Below, piece after piece: positions 15,734-24,991 of a stretch of 33,294 bases of DNA. Source of the DNA: an uncultured Bacteroidales bacterium (GTDB taxonomy: Bacteria; Bacteroidota; Bacteroidia; Bacteroidales; Paludibacteraceae); contig CALUML010000203.1 of NCBI GenBank assembly GCA_944321745.1, positions 1 to 33,294 of the forward strand. Direction: 5' to 3'. Under the pieces are notes generated by a model. It made no database searches. It was not told where the DNA came from and saw only the letters and a list, made by a program, of their open reading frames with translations. How positions within the stretch are numbered: the stretch's first letter is position 1; each line of letters starts with the position of its first letter. The position numbers and the translations under genes are program-made.

Positions 15734-16990
15734 TTATTTCACCACTTTCTTTGAATAAACCTTACCCGATTCGTCGGTTTGGCACAACACGTACACGCCA
15801 GGAGACACATAGTCGGGCAGGCTGTCGCCGCTTTCCCAACGAGCCAGAAGCGAGCCATTCACGCTGTACAATTCGCATTTCACTATACGCCCCGGCTCCG
15901 TTGTGGCAACAGGCACATTACTCGTAGGCGTGCCATCCGACAAGTAAAGCTCATCCACGTACACATCTATCGGATCGGTGAATGCTGCATCTTCTTTCGT
16001 ATCAACCGCATGAGCTTGCAGAATGATAATCTGCAGGGGTTCTCCATTCAACACATTCTCCGGGATATCGAAACGAAGTTCCTGCCACTGCCCGACTTCG
16101 GTATAATCGGCTGACAACACCTGCTTCTGCGCTTCACCCGGCGACTGGATTTCCAAGGCCACCGGCCCAGCAACATCTTTCTTCACCATCATGGTAAAAT
16201 ACTTGTAGCTGGCCAAATCGGTCACTTTAAAATTCCGATTAATGGCACCGGCAAAGCTGTCATCTCCTTTTTCTCGGACTATCCTCATGCACTTGTCTGT
16301 CGTATTGCTGCCGGTCTTGTCCGGATTGTCCACAAAAACCGCTTTGTCGCCGAACTCATCACCGGGGAATTGAAGCCATCCCCCAGCCACCAGATCCTCC
16401 GCATTAAACCCAAAACGGGGCATGGCTTTGTGCAGAACGATTTCATCGGCATACATGATGCAATCCTCAAAATTATCGTTATCGTTTTCTATTTCCCTGT
16501 GTATTTCTACCAATATCTTCGTCAGACCCGTTTCACCCAACCCTGACACGTTGATAACCGGGAAAGTCAACTGCTGCCACGAGTTATCCACGGCGGTGTA
16601 GTGGGCGTAAATCATGCCACTGCCACCCGTGGGGCTTTGCAGCTCTACACATACTTTACCGGGATAGGGTTTCTTTACCAACATGGTCAACGAGTTATAC
16701 TCCCCGATATTCGGGACATCGAAGCTTTCGGACAACGCGCCTTCCCATGGCCAGCCTATTTCATCCGATTCGCCCGTTTCTTTCGGGCGAAGAATGGAAA
16801 TGCACTTTTCGGTACCATTCACCACATCGGGCTGGGGATTAGCCACCTCCTGCACATTGGTGGGGCCTGCAAAGTTCTGCCACACTATCCCGGTCGTTTC
16901 ATCACCGTAAATTACCAAATCGTCTTGTGCCACCATAGGCATTGCACATGCCATTGCCAAAGGCAAGGCAAACAAAAAATTCTTTTTCAT
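15734..16990 (-). CDS. T9SS-sorted protein with two tandem carbohydrate-binding-like modules
   Basis: Predicted 418-residue secreted protein without catalytic motifs. A classical, non-lipoprotein signal peptide ends at AQ22. Two homologous modules of about 150 residues follow: about 40-187 and 210-352. They share ordered blocks: TEKCISILR / TDKCMRIVR, LTMLVKK / FTMMVKK, VCVELQSP / VALEIQSP, WQQLTFPV / WQELRFDI and YADEIVLH / YVDELYLS. The tail (about 365-418) has the layout of a type A T9SS sorting domain: ELYSVNGSLL, then SPGVYVL, then basic SKKVVK at the end. This predicts export by the type IX system encoded at 26611-32494. Its place in a fructan PUL suggests a secreted or surface-attached fructan-binding protein. 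No counterpart occurs in the B. thetaiotaomicron levan locus. Confidence 0.8.
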   Translation of the reverse strand: MKKNFLFALPLAMACAMPMVAQDDLVIYGDETTGIVWQNFAGPTNVQEVANPQPDVVNGTEKCISILRPKETGESDEIGWPWEGALSESFDVPNIGEYNSLTMLVKKPYPGKVCVELQSPTGGSGMIYAHYTAVDNSWQQLTFPVINVSGLGETGLTKILVEIHREIENDNDNFEDCIMYADEIVLHKAMPRFGFNAEDLVAGGWLQFPGDEFGDKAVFVDNPDKTGSNTTDKCMRIVREKGDDSFAGAINRNFKVTDLASYKYFTMMVKKDVAGPVALEIQSPGEAQKQVLSADYTEVGQWQELRFDIPENVLNGEPLQIIILQAHAVDTKEDAAFTDPIDVYVDELYLSDGTPTSNVPVATTEPGRIVKCELYSVNGSLLARWESGDSLPDYVSPGVYVLCQTDESGKVYSKKVVK

Positions 16991-17020
16991 ATTCGTTTTA
17001 TTTAAAAGTTAAAAAAAGAC

Positions 17021-18550
17021 TTATTCATACAAGTTTACATTGGAAAAAGATATATCCGTCCCCGTGTCGGTAAACAAGGCCCAAGGATTCCCATACATCT
17101 TGTCAATGCGATTGGAGAACGCCACTTGGCCGTTGACATACATCACACAAACAGACTTTTCTATCACTATCTTTACATCGAATTTCCTGTCGGCCGGGAT
17201 GGGCAATTCGACGCTCGTTTGCGTCTGGCTCGTTCCGCTGGCCCAATCATCCTGCGACATGACCAAGCGCGCATTGGGCAAATCAAAGCGAAGTGAATAC
17301 ACTTCCGTCCGCTCATCACAAGCCCCAAACGCAAACCCGAACGTATCATCTGCCTGGCCCGCCTGTATGGTTGCTTCTACTTTGCAAGCCCGGGTCAAGC
17401 GGGGGAATATTACCGATGCCTTGTCGGAAAGCACATACCGACCGTCCTCCCTGACGACCTTCCCACTCGAATCTATAACCTCAATTGCTTTGGCCGAGAC
17501 AAACTTGCCATCTACCCCGGCGGGAATTTGCATGGAGATCGAACCATCCCCATTGAACACCATACGGTGGAATACCATAGAGCCTCCCCATTGGTCAGGG
17601 TCGCCATCGCCAATACGCGTGGGACACCAACCGACCAGGTAGCGGTCCGTGCCATTCGACATGGTTTTCGCCGCATAAAAGGCGCGACCGTCAAAAGTAT
17701 CTGTTTCGGGAATTTGCCAAGGACCCTGCAACGACCTGGCATAACGATAATGCACCCGGCGGTCAGCCACATTCGAATAGGTAAGATACCAATAGTCTCC
17801 TTCCTTGAACACATCCGCACATTCCATAACCCAAATGGAAGGGTCTGTGTATAACGGAGCTTCCAGCTGCCACGAACTTGCGTCCTGCAAGGTCTTCGTG
17901 GAAAATACCGCCAAAGTAGCACCGGCACTGCTGTGTGTAGTTACAACCATTTTATACAATCCACTTTCGTCATCCCAGAACACATGCGGATCGCGGCAGT
18001 CGTTCTCCACATAATCTCCTTTGCCACGCAACGACAGATAGAAGTTCTTTTCACCTTTCTTCGTCCACGTTTTCATGTCTTTCGAGGTGGAAAGTAAAAT
18101 GGCCTGAGTCGGCACGCCCATAGACTCCCATGCCCACTGATGGCCGGTATAAAAGGCACAATACTCACCGGTTTCCCGATCCTTTATTACCCCGCCAGTG
18201 CCCAAAGCCACATCCTGCTCGTTTTCTGCCCCGCATGGAATCACTTCTCCTCCAAACGTGAAAGACGACAGATCGGTGGAATAAACCATATGCCAAGGAT
18301 GCAGGAAAGGATAACCCGTGCGCCAATCCTGCAAATAAAACACATAAAAAGTCCCGTTGTCATAAAAGGGTATAGGGTCTCCCACCCAGCCATTGACAGG
18401 CTTGTACCACGTGGAATAAGCCCCACTTTCTTTCACGCTCCGACAATCTGTTGTCCGATCGATGGGCTCTTGAACGGCAGGTTCGTTACCTTTACATGCT
18501 GGCAAACTCAAAACTGCCAATAACAACACACAAACACTATAACACTTCAT
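17021..18550 (-). CDS. GH32 endo-levanase-like surface lipoprotein (BT1760 type)
   Basis: Predicted 509-residue lipoprotein; the start at 18550 (MKCYSVC) gives a standard signal with lipobox LPAC, while four more codons upstream are possible. The GH32 fold lacks the usual N-D-P-N-G: the nucleophile block is WVGDPIPFY (Asp58), followed by RDPHVFW (Asp187) and MECADVF (Glu243). Spacing between them (129 and 56 residues) is close to that of the characterised endo-levanase BT1760 (Asp41, Asp169, Glu221), and so is the length. A C-terminal beta sandwich (about 355-509) ends the protein. The position next to the surface-binding and susD/susC genes also matches BT1760. It probably cuts beta-2,6 fructan internally on the cell surface. 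It lies 30 bp before the T9SS-cargo gene. Confidence 0.9.
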   Translation of the reverse strand: MKCYSVCVLLLAVLSLPACKGNEPAVQEPIDRTTDCRSVKESGAYSTWYKPVNGWVGDPIPFYDNGTFYVFYLQDWRTGYPFLHPWHMVYSTDLSSFTFGGEVIPCGAENEQDVALGTGGVIKDRETGEYCAFYTGHQWAWESMGVPTQAILLSTSKDMKTWTKKGEKNFYLSLRGKGDYVENDCRDPHVFWDDESGLYKMVVTTHSSAGATLAVFSTKTLQDASSWQLEAPLYTDPSIWVMECADVFKEGDYWYLTYSNVADRRVHYRYARSLQGPWQIPETDTFDGRAFYAAKTMSNGTDRYLVGWCPTRIGDGDPDQWGGSMVFHRMVFNGDGSISMQIPAGVDGKFVSAKAIEVIDSSGKVVREDGRYVLSDKASVIFPRLTRACKVEATIQAGQADDTFGFAFGACDERTEVYSLRFDLPNARLVMSQDDWASGTSQTQTSVELPIPADRKFDVKIVIEKSVCVMYVNGQVAFSNRIDKMYGNPWALFTDTGTDISFSNVNLYE

Positions 18551-18590
18551 AAAGGATATCATTAAACTGTTTTTCTCCTCACAATCCGAT

Positions 18591-19979
18591 TCACTCGCTC
18601 AAATAGTCGAAGATATTCAACGTCAACTTTTCGATATTCGAATAATAGGCATTGGCAGAAACAGCTTCTTGCTCATAATACCAATCGTATGACGGAGCCC
18701 CGACACACACGGCGGTTCCCTTTCCTTCGGGGACACCTTCAAACACGGAGATTGCTACTTTTTCATTACAATCATCATCCCAATTAAAGGAGGCTAATGG
18801 TACCCCCCCTGTTTTGGAAGACCAATCGGCCCAATCTTGCTCATAAGGACTGACCAAATCCCACGGGCAACCGATATTCCTACGCCACGAGATGCCGCCA
18901 CCAATCAACCAAACAACCGGCCAAGACTGTGTAGTCTGGTCTATGGCCAAATCTTTATAAATGGGATGCGATTCACAACCGGTAATAGCAATACCCCAGT
19001 TTTCCCCAGGAGCGTTCACTTGGTCGGCTGTGCCGAAACTGCCGAAAGGATTGTTCGGCACATATGTGCTGGGAGTTATGCCCAAGCTACCCGTGTAGAG
19101 ACAAGCCGTGCCGGACAAGAAAATGTTCCCGCCTTGTTCATAATAGCTCTTGATAGTCTCGGTCACCGTCCTGTTCGTTGCAATCATGGGCAAAGTGTTG
19201 GTCTGCTCATAATGGAACCACACTGCCGTAAATGAACTCAACGTTGTTGAACCGTCCTGCAACGTTTCCAACGACACATATCGGCTATTAGGCACGTTTT
19301 GTAACATCCATTCTGCTGCGGTCCTTTCATCTGCATTCGATAAAGCATCGAGCGTAGCCGCCGTTCCCAAAAAAGCATAAGCATGGTCGCTTTGCGTTAC
19401 CGTTACTTCATAGGTAAACGTGCTACCCATGTACTCCAGCGAGTAAAGCACCGGATTGGTGAAGTCTTGGGGCAACGAGGCCGACGGCGACAGAACCGCC
19501 CCTTCTGTATACTCAATAGTTGGCAGCATATTGGTTATATCCACCGTGGTCGGAACCGTTACACTAATGGTGCGATTCTGCTGGTCTATAATACCACTGT
19601 ATTGCCCATTCAATACGAAACGCGTTATTCTGGCACTGATTGCCTCCACCGATACCTTGTAGGTGTTATATAAATTGCCGTTATAAACCGTGTACTCCAC
19701 TTCACTCGTAAAATCCTGAACTTCGCCCGAGGCCGGTTCAACAATCGCCCCTTCGGCCAATGCTATTTCTGGAGTCAATGCCGACACATCAGTTTTAGAC
19801 GGAAGAAGCACGCTTACAGTCAACGCCTTATTATCAATTTCCCCTTGCACTCCATTTATTACAAACCCATGTATGGTAGCATCCGCCATCAAGTCCAGCG
19901 ATTCACGTTCTTCATTGCACGCCGTCCACAAGCACGTACATGCAGTCAAAGCCATAGCCCAGTATATAATCCTTTTCAT
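18591..19979 (-). CDS. SusE-position surface glycan-binding lipoprotein (DUF4960 type)
   Basis: Predicted 462-residue lipoprotein. The start at 19979 (MKRIIYWAM) gives a compact signal with lipobox WTAC; a start five codons earlier is possible. Two tandem immunoglobulin-like domains occupy about 30-115 and 116-195, each with the rhythm of a short strand, IDxxxxTVSVxxP, then T-D-V/I-T. The C-terminal domain (about 200-462) has alternating strands and helices of a glutamine-amidotransferase-like fold without an evident catalytic triad, as in DUF4960 proteins. The levan-binding protein BT1761 occupies the same place and has this type of domain. Expected role: binding levan on the outside beside SusCD. 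It ends 28 bp before the endo-GH32 gene. Confidence 0.82.
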   Translation of the reverse strand: MKRIIYWAMALTACTCLWTACNEERESLDLMADATIHGFVINGVQGEIDNKALTVSVLLPSKTDVSALTPEIALAEGAIVEPASGEVQDFTSEVEYTVYNGNLYNTYKVSVEAISARITRFVLNGQYSGIIDQQNRTISVTVPTTVDITNMLPTIEYTEGAVLSPSASLPQDFTNPVLYSLEYMGSTFTYEVTVTQSDHAYAFLGTAATLDALSNADERTAAEWMLQNVPNSRYVSLETLQDGSTTLSSFTAVWFHYEQTNTLPMIATNRTVTETIKSYYEQGGNIFLSGTACLYTGSLGITPSTYVPNNPFGSFGTADQVNAPGENWGIAITGCESHPIYKDLAIDQTTQSWPVVWLIGGGISWRRNIGCPWDLVSPYEQDWADWSSKTGGVPLASFNWDDDCNEKVAISVFEGVPEGKGTAVCVGAPSYDWYYEQEAVSANAYYSNIEKLTLNIFDYLSE

Positions 19980-20000
19980 ATTTGTTGTTTTCATGTTTAC

Positions 20001-21704
20001 TTACCAACCGTAATTCTGTTCATACAAACCTTTGCTATACCCAATCTGCTGCTGAGGAATGGGTGCATATTCATTCTTGTTTTTCACAAACACAGCCTCT
20101 TGCAAGTAAGAACGCCTGGCTCGTTCTGATTGGAAGTACTTGTTCATCACTTCATCCGCAATGCCCCAACGGACCAAGTCAAAGAAACGCATGTTTTCCA
20201 TAGCGAACTCCAAACGACGTTCCCAACGCAACGCATAGCGGGCAAAGTCCTGATCCCAAGTGCAATTTACCCCATTTTCATACAAAGCTATTTCCATGAG
20301 CGGCTTCAAATCCGGATCCGAATAATTGACCAAGCCATCAGCACTATCTTTTGCCCTTTGGCGTATTTGGTTTATCAACGGCAAAGCCTCCATCTCACGG
20401 TTCAGCTCTATCAGGGCCTCAGCACGCATTAACAACACATCGGCATAACGTATCAATATCTTATTCATCGAATTGGCATAATACGGCGATAGATTTACGA
20501 AGCAATCGCACGACGGATCCACATTCTCCTTCATTGAAGCAAAATTGCCATACACTTCCGGGTTACGATTCCACGAATTTTGGAACAATAATTCCTCATT
20601 ATATTTATAAGGCAAACCATCGATAGCTACCGTATGGAACAAACGCGGATCAGCCGGTTTGGTACGGGAATAGTTTGCGATATCGTAATTTTCTGAATAT
20701 ACCCCGTTAGTTACCTTGAACATAGGCAAACCATCATCTGTTTTGAAAGCATTCACCAAATTTTGGCTCGGCTTATGGAAATCACAACAACCCAACCCTT
20801 GCGGCACGGACAAGAAATCGGCAAAATTCAAGTTACCGAACATCGTCCCATCATCCTTTGAAAATTGAATGGCGAAAATGCTTTCCACCCCATTCTCAAA
20901 CTCAGGCAAGAAATTATAACCAAAATCACTTTCCAAATCGTAACCCGAACGCATCACCGCCTCCGTATATTCCAGCACCTTTTCCAAATCGTCCGCATTG
21001 ATGGAAACGACGTTATTTTTTTCATCCTGCCGGTATGCTTTATACAAATAAGCCTTGGCCAAGTAAGATGCTGCCGTATATTTGTTGGCACGTCCTAAGT
21101 CTTCCTGCGTTTCAGGCAAACTATCGTATGCAAATTTAAAATCAGCAATAATCTTATCCCACAGTTCCTCATCCGTCAAAGCCCGATTAGAAATAAGTGA
21201 ATATTGGTCTGCCGGTGTTGTTTCATCGACATAAGGCACATGCTTGAACAAAATTTTCAACAAGAAATAGAAGTGTCCTCTCAAGAAACGCATTTCTGCC
21301 TGACGAACTGTCTTTTCAGGGAACTCTTCACGAGACACCATGTTCAAAGCATTCAAAGCTGTGTTGGCACGGGAAATGCCACAATATTGAATAAACCAAT
21401 AACCATCCGGCTCCGTAAAAGTAGTCGTTATGTGCGTGCCGGTTTCGTAACAATGCTCTGTGTAGCCATCATTCGTGCCACCACCACCTTTATAGGCATC
21501 ATCTGAGCGGACATCGCCCCATGCCCACAATTTCACATCACGCATGTTCAGTAACGATGCATAAGCCGCATTACAAAACCGTTCCGCATCCGTCGCCTGC
21601 TCCGGGTCCAAGCCGCTTTGGTTTTTTACATCAAGGAAGTCGCAAGCCGTCATAGACAGTACGGCCACTACTACAAGTGCTAATTTATAGAGTTGATTCT
21701 TCAT
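20001..21704 (-). CDS. susD: SusD/RagB family glycan-binding lipoprotein
   Basis: Predicted 567-residue outer-membrane lipoprotein that forms the lid of the SusC transporter. The lipobox MTAC (Cys21) is followed by DFLDVKNQSGLDPEQ, a typical SusD opening. N-terminal helical repeats contain AYASLLNMRD, QYCGISRANTALNAL and QAEMRFLRGHFYFLLKILF. The C-terminal half shows ILIRYADVLLMRAEALIELN and INQIRQRA, and the protein ends NYGW as many homologues do. The gene starts 19 bp after susC. Position and order correspond to BT1762 in the levan locus, so a fructan ligand is inferred. The ligand-binding aromatics cannot be assigned without a structure. Confidence 0.96.
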   Translation of the reverse strand: MKNQLYKLALVVVAVLSMTACDFLDVKNQSGLDPEQATDAERFCNAAYASLLNMRDVKLWAWGDVRSDDAYKGGGGTNDGYTEHCYETGTHITTTFTEPDGYWFIQYCGISRANTALNALNMVSREEFPEKTVRQAEMRFLRGHFYFLLKILFKHVPYVDETTPADQYSLISNRALTDEELWDKIIADFKFAYDSLPETQEDLGRANKYTAASYLAKAYLYKAYRQDEKNNVVSINADDLEKVLEYTEAVMRSGYDLESDFGYNFLPEFENGVESIFAIQFSKDDGTMFGNLNFADFLSVPQGLGCCDFHKPSQNLVNAFKTDDGLPMFKVTNGVYSENYDIANYSRTKPADPRLFHTVAIDGLPYKYNEELLFQNSWNRNPEVYGNFASMKENVDPSCDCFVNLSPYYANSMNKILIRYADVLLMRAEALIELNREMEALPLINQIRQRAKDSADGLVNYSDPDLKPLMEIALYENGVNCTWDQDFARYALRWERRLEFAMENMRFFDLVRWGIADEVMNKYFQSERARRSYLQEAVFVKNKNEYAPIPQQQIGYSKGLYEQNYGW

Positions 21705-21723
21705 AACTTTATTTTTTATCTGT

Positions 21724-24700
21724 TTATAGGGTAAGATTCAAACCAACCGTGAATGTAGTCGGTATAGGATATCCAAAAGCTGCATTTTCAGGATCTACAC
21801 CAGTAAAACTTTTGCTCTTAATCGTAAATAGGTTCTGCCCACTGACATACACACGCAACTTTTCAATGAATATCTTCCGCGTCATTTGCTGGGGCAAGGT
21901 ATAACCAAGCTGCAAATTACGCAGTTTCAAGAAGGAACCATCTTCTATGAAGTAAGTGGACAAACGCCCCTCGTCGTTGGCATTCAATGCTGTTACTGCC
22001 GGGATATCCGAATCCGGATTATCCACACTCCAAGCATTCAAAAGCCGGGTACCTTTGTTGGAACGGACATCGTTAATACTCCAAAAGTCCGTCTCGCTCT
22101 TTACCGCATACGTATTCACATCTACATTCTGTACTCCGTAGAACAGCACATTCAAATCAAAGCCCTTATAGGCCAAATCTATATTCAAGCCATAAGTGAA
22201 ATCTGGATGAGGCGATCCTATCCAGGTACGGTCGTCTTCATCAATTTTTCCATCTTGTTTGATGTCACGGTAACGAATACGCCCCACACCTTCGCCCCCA
22301 TTTTGGGTAGCATGTTCAAGGACTTCTTCTTCCGAACGGAACAAACCATCGGCAATGTAGCCATAAAACGAATTGATCGGATGTCCCAAGATGTTATCTC
22401 CTTTTCCATTGCCTCCATAGGCATTTTCCACATCGGCAGGTAATTTAGTTACCTTGTTGCGGTAACCCGATATATTGCCCGAAATACCATACGACAAGCC
22501 AAAAGCTGTTTCATCTCGCCAACCAAGGCTGACTTCCCAACCTTTATTCTCCATGGAAGCACCATTGTACCAAGTATATCCTCCCTCGCCAATGACCCCC
22601 AAATAAGGCGGCTGCACCAAAATATCGTCCGTAACTTTTATGTAATACTCAGCCGAACCATACAGACGTTGGTCGAAAAAGCCGAAATCCAACCCAATGT
22701 TGGTCTGGGTAGTGGTTTCCCATTTTAAGTCTGGATTGCCTTGCTGTATCTTTTTATACCCGGAAGGCAAGGTTTCGCCGCCTTTCCCCGTCAAATCATA
22801 TGAAGTACCGGCCAAAGAAGACCAAGTCGGGTCACCAACGCCATAATCGGTTACATACAACGTATGCACCGCCGTGTTGGATGTTTCTTGATTTCCCGTC
22901 TGCCCCCAAGCAAAGCGCAATTTCAAATCAGACAACCAACTCTTTGCATTCTGCATAAATGCTTCCTCACTAATACGCCAACCCAACGAAAAGGCCGGAA
23001 AGGTCCCGAAACGGTTGTTTTCGCCAAAACGCGATGAACCATCGTAGCGCAAAGTAACCGAAGCCAAGTAGCGGTCGGCATAGGCATAATTCACCTTGCC
23101 AAAATAAGATAACAAGGCATATCCCGAAGCCGCACCGGTTACATTCGAAGTACCAATGCCCATATTAGGCCACATTTGTTCTGGCGTTTCCACCAAGAAA
23201 CCATCCTTATAGGCCGAGAAATCGATCGTTTCTTCCTTATACATCTCCATACCAACCAGCACGTCTATGTCATGCCGTCCTATACTCTTGACATAGTTCG
23301 CTGTATTACTCCACGTCCACTTGGTAGCATAAGACTCACCCAAGGTTACCGAATTCAAATCATTATGCAGCATGCCGCTCGTGTAGCTATGTACCATGTC
23401 ACGTTTATAATAGTTGGTATAGTCCAATCCAAAGTTACTGCGGATGTTCAAGCCTTTAATCGGCTGTATATTAATGTAGGCATTCCCAAACAAGCGCCAA
23501 TACGCATACTTGTTATCTTTATTATCATACAGCAAGCGAGCCGGATTGTGTCGGTCGTTCATCCCTGCCGTAGGGCCTCCCCAACCTTGTCCATCAACCG
23601 TATGCACTGGTATCAACGGCAAAGCCTTCAAGGCCATATCCAATATATTTGCATCCGGTATTTGAACTTCCGACGTGCGATTCATTGTAAAGTTTTCCCC
23701 TATCGTCAAAATGTCATCTATCAGTTCGTACGATGAATTCATACGGGCGGAGAAACGTTCGAATGAAGTATATTGCAAAATTCCTTCGTTCCCCAAGTAG
23801 CCCAAAGAGAAGAAATAATCACCTCGTTCCGTCCCATTACTCAGAGAAAGGTTATAAGATTGCTGCAAGCCATTGCGCGAGACTGCATCGAACCAATCAG
23901 TGTCAGAAGTGAGCATCGTCTTATCCGCATCGAGGTACTGAGGCAACCACATGTTATACAATTGAGGCCGGCCGTTCACATCGTACCCCCAATCGTACTG
24001 ATACCCGATATTATTCAGGTTCGGGTCTTCCGAACTATTCACCGTGGCCAACCACAATGTTTGCCCATACTCTTGCGCATTCATCACATCCAGTCGGTTG
24101 GTATAAAAAGATTGGGTCACATACGTGTCAAAGTTCAGGCGCAAATTGCCTTTTTCACCTTTCTTGGTCGTAATGATGATGACCCCATTGGCAGCACGCG
24201 ACCCGTAAATACTGGCTGCCGACGCATCTTTCAACACTTGGATGTTCTCTATGTCGTTCGGGTTCAGTTCATGCATGCCTCCACGCGTAGGCACCCCGTC
24301 AATCACAAACAAAGGGTCATTGTTGTTCAACGTGCCAATACCACGAATGCGGATAGTCGCCGCTCCGCTCGGACTACCATCGGCTGTAATCTGCATGCCG
24401 GGAACCCGTCCTTGGAGGGCCTTAATAGGGTTGTTTTCGGGCACGTTCCTTATCTCATCCATGTCAACCACAGCCACCGTACCCGTAAGGTCAGCCTTGC
24501 GCTGCGTCGTGTAGCCGGTTACCACAACCTGGTCGAGCATTTGCGTATCTTCCGCCAAAAACACCTTGATGTCCGACCGCTTCCCCACCAACACCTCTTG
24601 CGTAATGAAACCAATATACGAGACCTCCAACACGGCTCCCGGCTCAACGTCTATACTGAAAGAACCGTCGAGGTCGGACACCGTGCCCGTTCCCGCACCT

Positions 24701-24876
24701 TGCACCACAATGTTGGCCCCAATAATGGGTTCACTGTCAGTTTGTGACAATACAACACCGCTTACATTCTTTGTTTGCGCCATGAATGGCAGCGCACAAA
24801 ACAAACAGCAAGACACAAGCAGCTGCCTTGCCCGCCATAGATTAACTCTTTGTTTTTCCATGCATCTGTTTTCCAT
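21724..24876 (-). CDS. susC: SusC/RagA family TonB-dependent outer-membrane transporter
   Basis: Predicted 1050-residue outer-membrane transporter moving fructo-oligosaccharides into the periplasm with TonB energy. Residues about 1-34 form the signal region; a second Met at residue 6 (24861) is an equally good start. Then comes a carboxypeptidase-regulatory-like domain (about 38-110: GVVLSQTDSEPIIGANIVV, GSFSIDV), a TonB-box-like segment with LDQVVVTGYTTQRKADLTG, the plug (about 125-240, with IRIRGIGTLNNNDPLFVIDG and SRAANGVIIITTKKG) and a long beta barrel ending TTFTVGLNLTL. Length is normal. As the first gene of the PUL operon it has a long leader of about 245 nt from the proposed promoter. 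Confidence 0.96.
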   Translation of the reverse strand: MENRCMEKQRVNLWRARQLLVSCCLFCALPFMAQTKNVSGVVLSQTDSEPIIGANIVVQGAGTGTVSDLDGSFSIDVEPGAVLEVSYIGFITQEVLVGKRSDIKVFLAEDTQMLDQVVVTGYTTQRKADLTGTVAVVDMDEIRNVPENNPIKALQGRVPGMQITADGSPSGAATIRIRGIGTLNNNDPLFVIDGVPTRGGMHELNPNDIENIQVLKDASAASIYGSRAANGVIIITTKKGEKGNLRLNFDTYVTQSFYTNRLDVMNAQEYGQTLWLATVNSSEDPNLNNIGYQYDWGYDVNGRPQLYNMWLPQYLDADKTMLTSDTDWFDAVSRNGLQQSYNLSLSNGTERGDYFFSLGYLGNEGILQYTSFERFSARMNSSYELIDDILTIGENFTMNRTSEVQIPDANILDMALKALPLIPVHTVDGQGWGGPTAGMNDRHNPARLLYDNKDNKYAYWRLFGNAYINIQPIKGLNIRSNFGLDYTNYYKRDMVHSYTSGMLHNDLNSVTLGESYATKWTWSNTANYVKSIGRHDIDVLVGMEMYKEETIDFSAYKDGFLVETPEQMWPNMGIGTSNVTGAASGYALLSYFGKVNYAYADRYLASVTLRYDGSSRFGENNRFGTFPAFSLGWRISEEAFMQNAKSWLSDLKLRFAWGQTGNQETSNTAVHTLYVTDYGVGDPTWSSLAGTSYDLTGKGGETLPSGYKKIQQGNPDLKWETTTQTNIGLDFGFFDQRLYGSAEYYIKVTDDILVQPPYLGVIGEGGYTWYNGASMENKGWEVSLGWRDETAFGLSYGISGNISGYRNKVTKLPADVENAYGGNGKGDNILGHPINSFYGYIADGLFRSEEEVLEHATQNGGEGVGRIRYRDIKQDGKIDEDDRTWIGSPHPDFTYGLNIDLAYKGFDLNVLFYGVQNVDVNTYAVKSETDFWSINDVRSNKGTRLLNAWSVDNPDSDIPAVTALNANDEGRLSTYFIEDGSFLKLRNLQLGYTLPQQMTRKIFIEKLRVYVSGQNLFTIKSKSFTGVDPENAAFGYPIPTTFTVGLNLTL

Positions 24877-24965
24877 TTAATTGTTGTTTATGAACTTGGT
24901 TCTAAAGAATTTTCGCCCTACGCCAATCACACGCCCCGACAGGCACGCTCCCGACTGATATTCTC

Positions 24966-24991
24966 TCCGCACGAAAGCGTACTTCCGTGCG
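24966..24991 (-). promoter_or_regulatory. Palindromic site in the susC leader sharing words with the HTCS upstream region
   Basis: TCCGCACGAAAGCGTA (24966-24981) contains both 11-mers found at 9014-9034 upstream of the HTCS gene. CGCACG (24968-24973) and CGTGCG (24986-24991) also form an inverted repeat, and GAAATTTC follows at 24995-25002. It may be a second operator or an RNA element in the leader; which one is open. Confidence 0.4.

Noticed and set aside
17021..18550. Reading this as a GH43 arabinanase/xylosidase
   Set aside because: The RDPHVFW and MECADVF blocks, the C-terminal beta sandwich and the neighbourhood fit GH32 of the BT1760 type better than GH43.
23176..24747. Plus-strand open frames of 186 and 324 codons opposite susC
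   Set aside because: They have no signal, domain or promoter and are rich in His, Arg and Ile as expected for antisense shadows.
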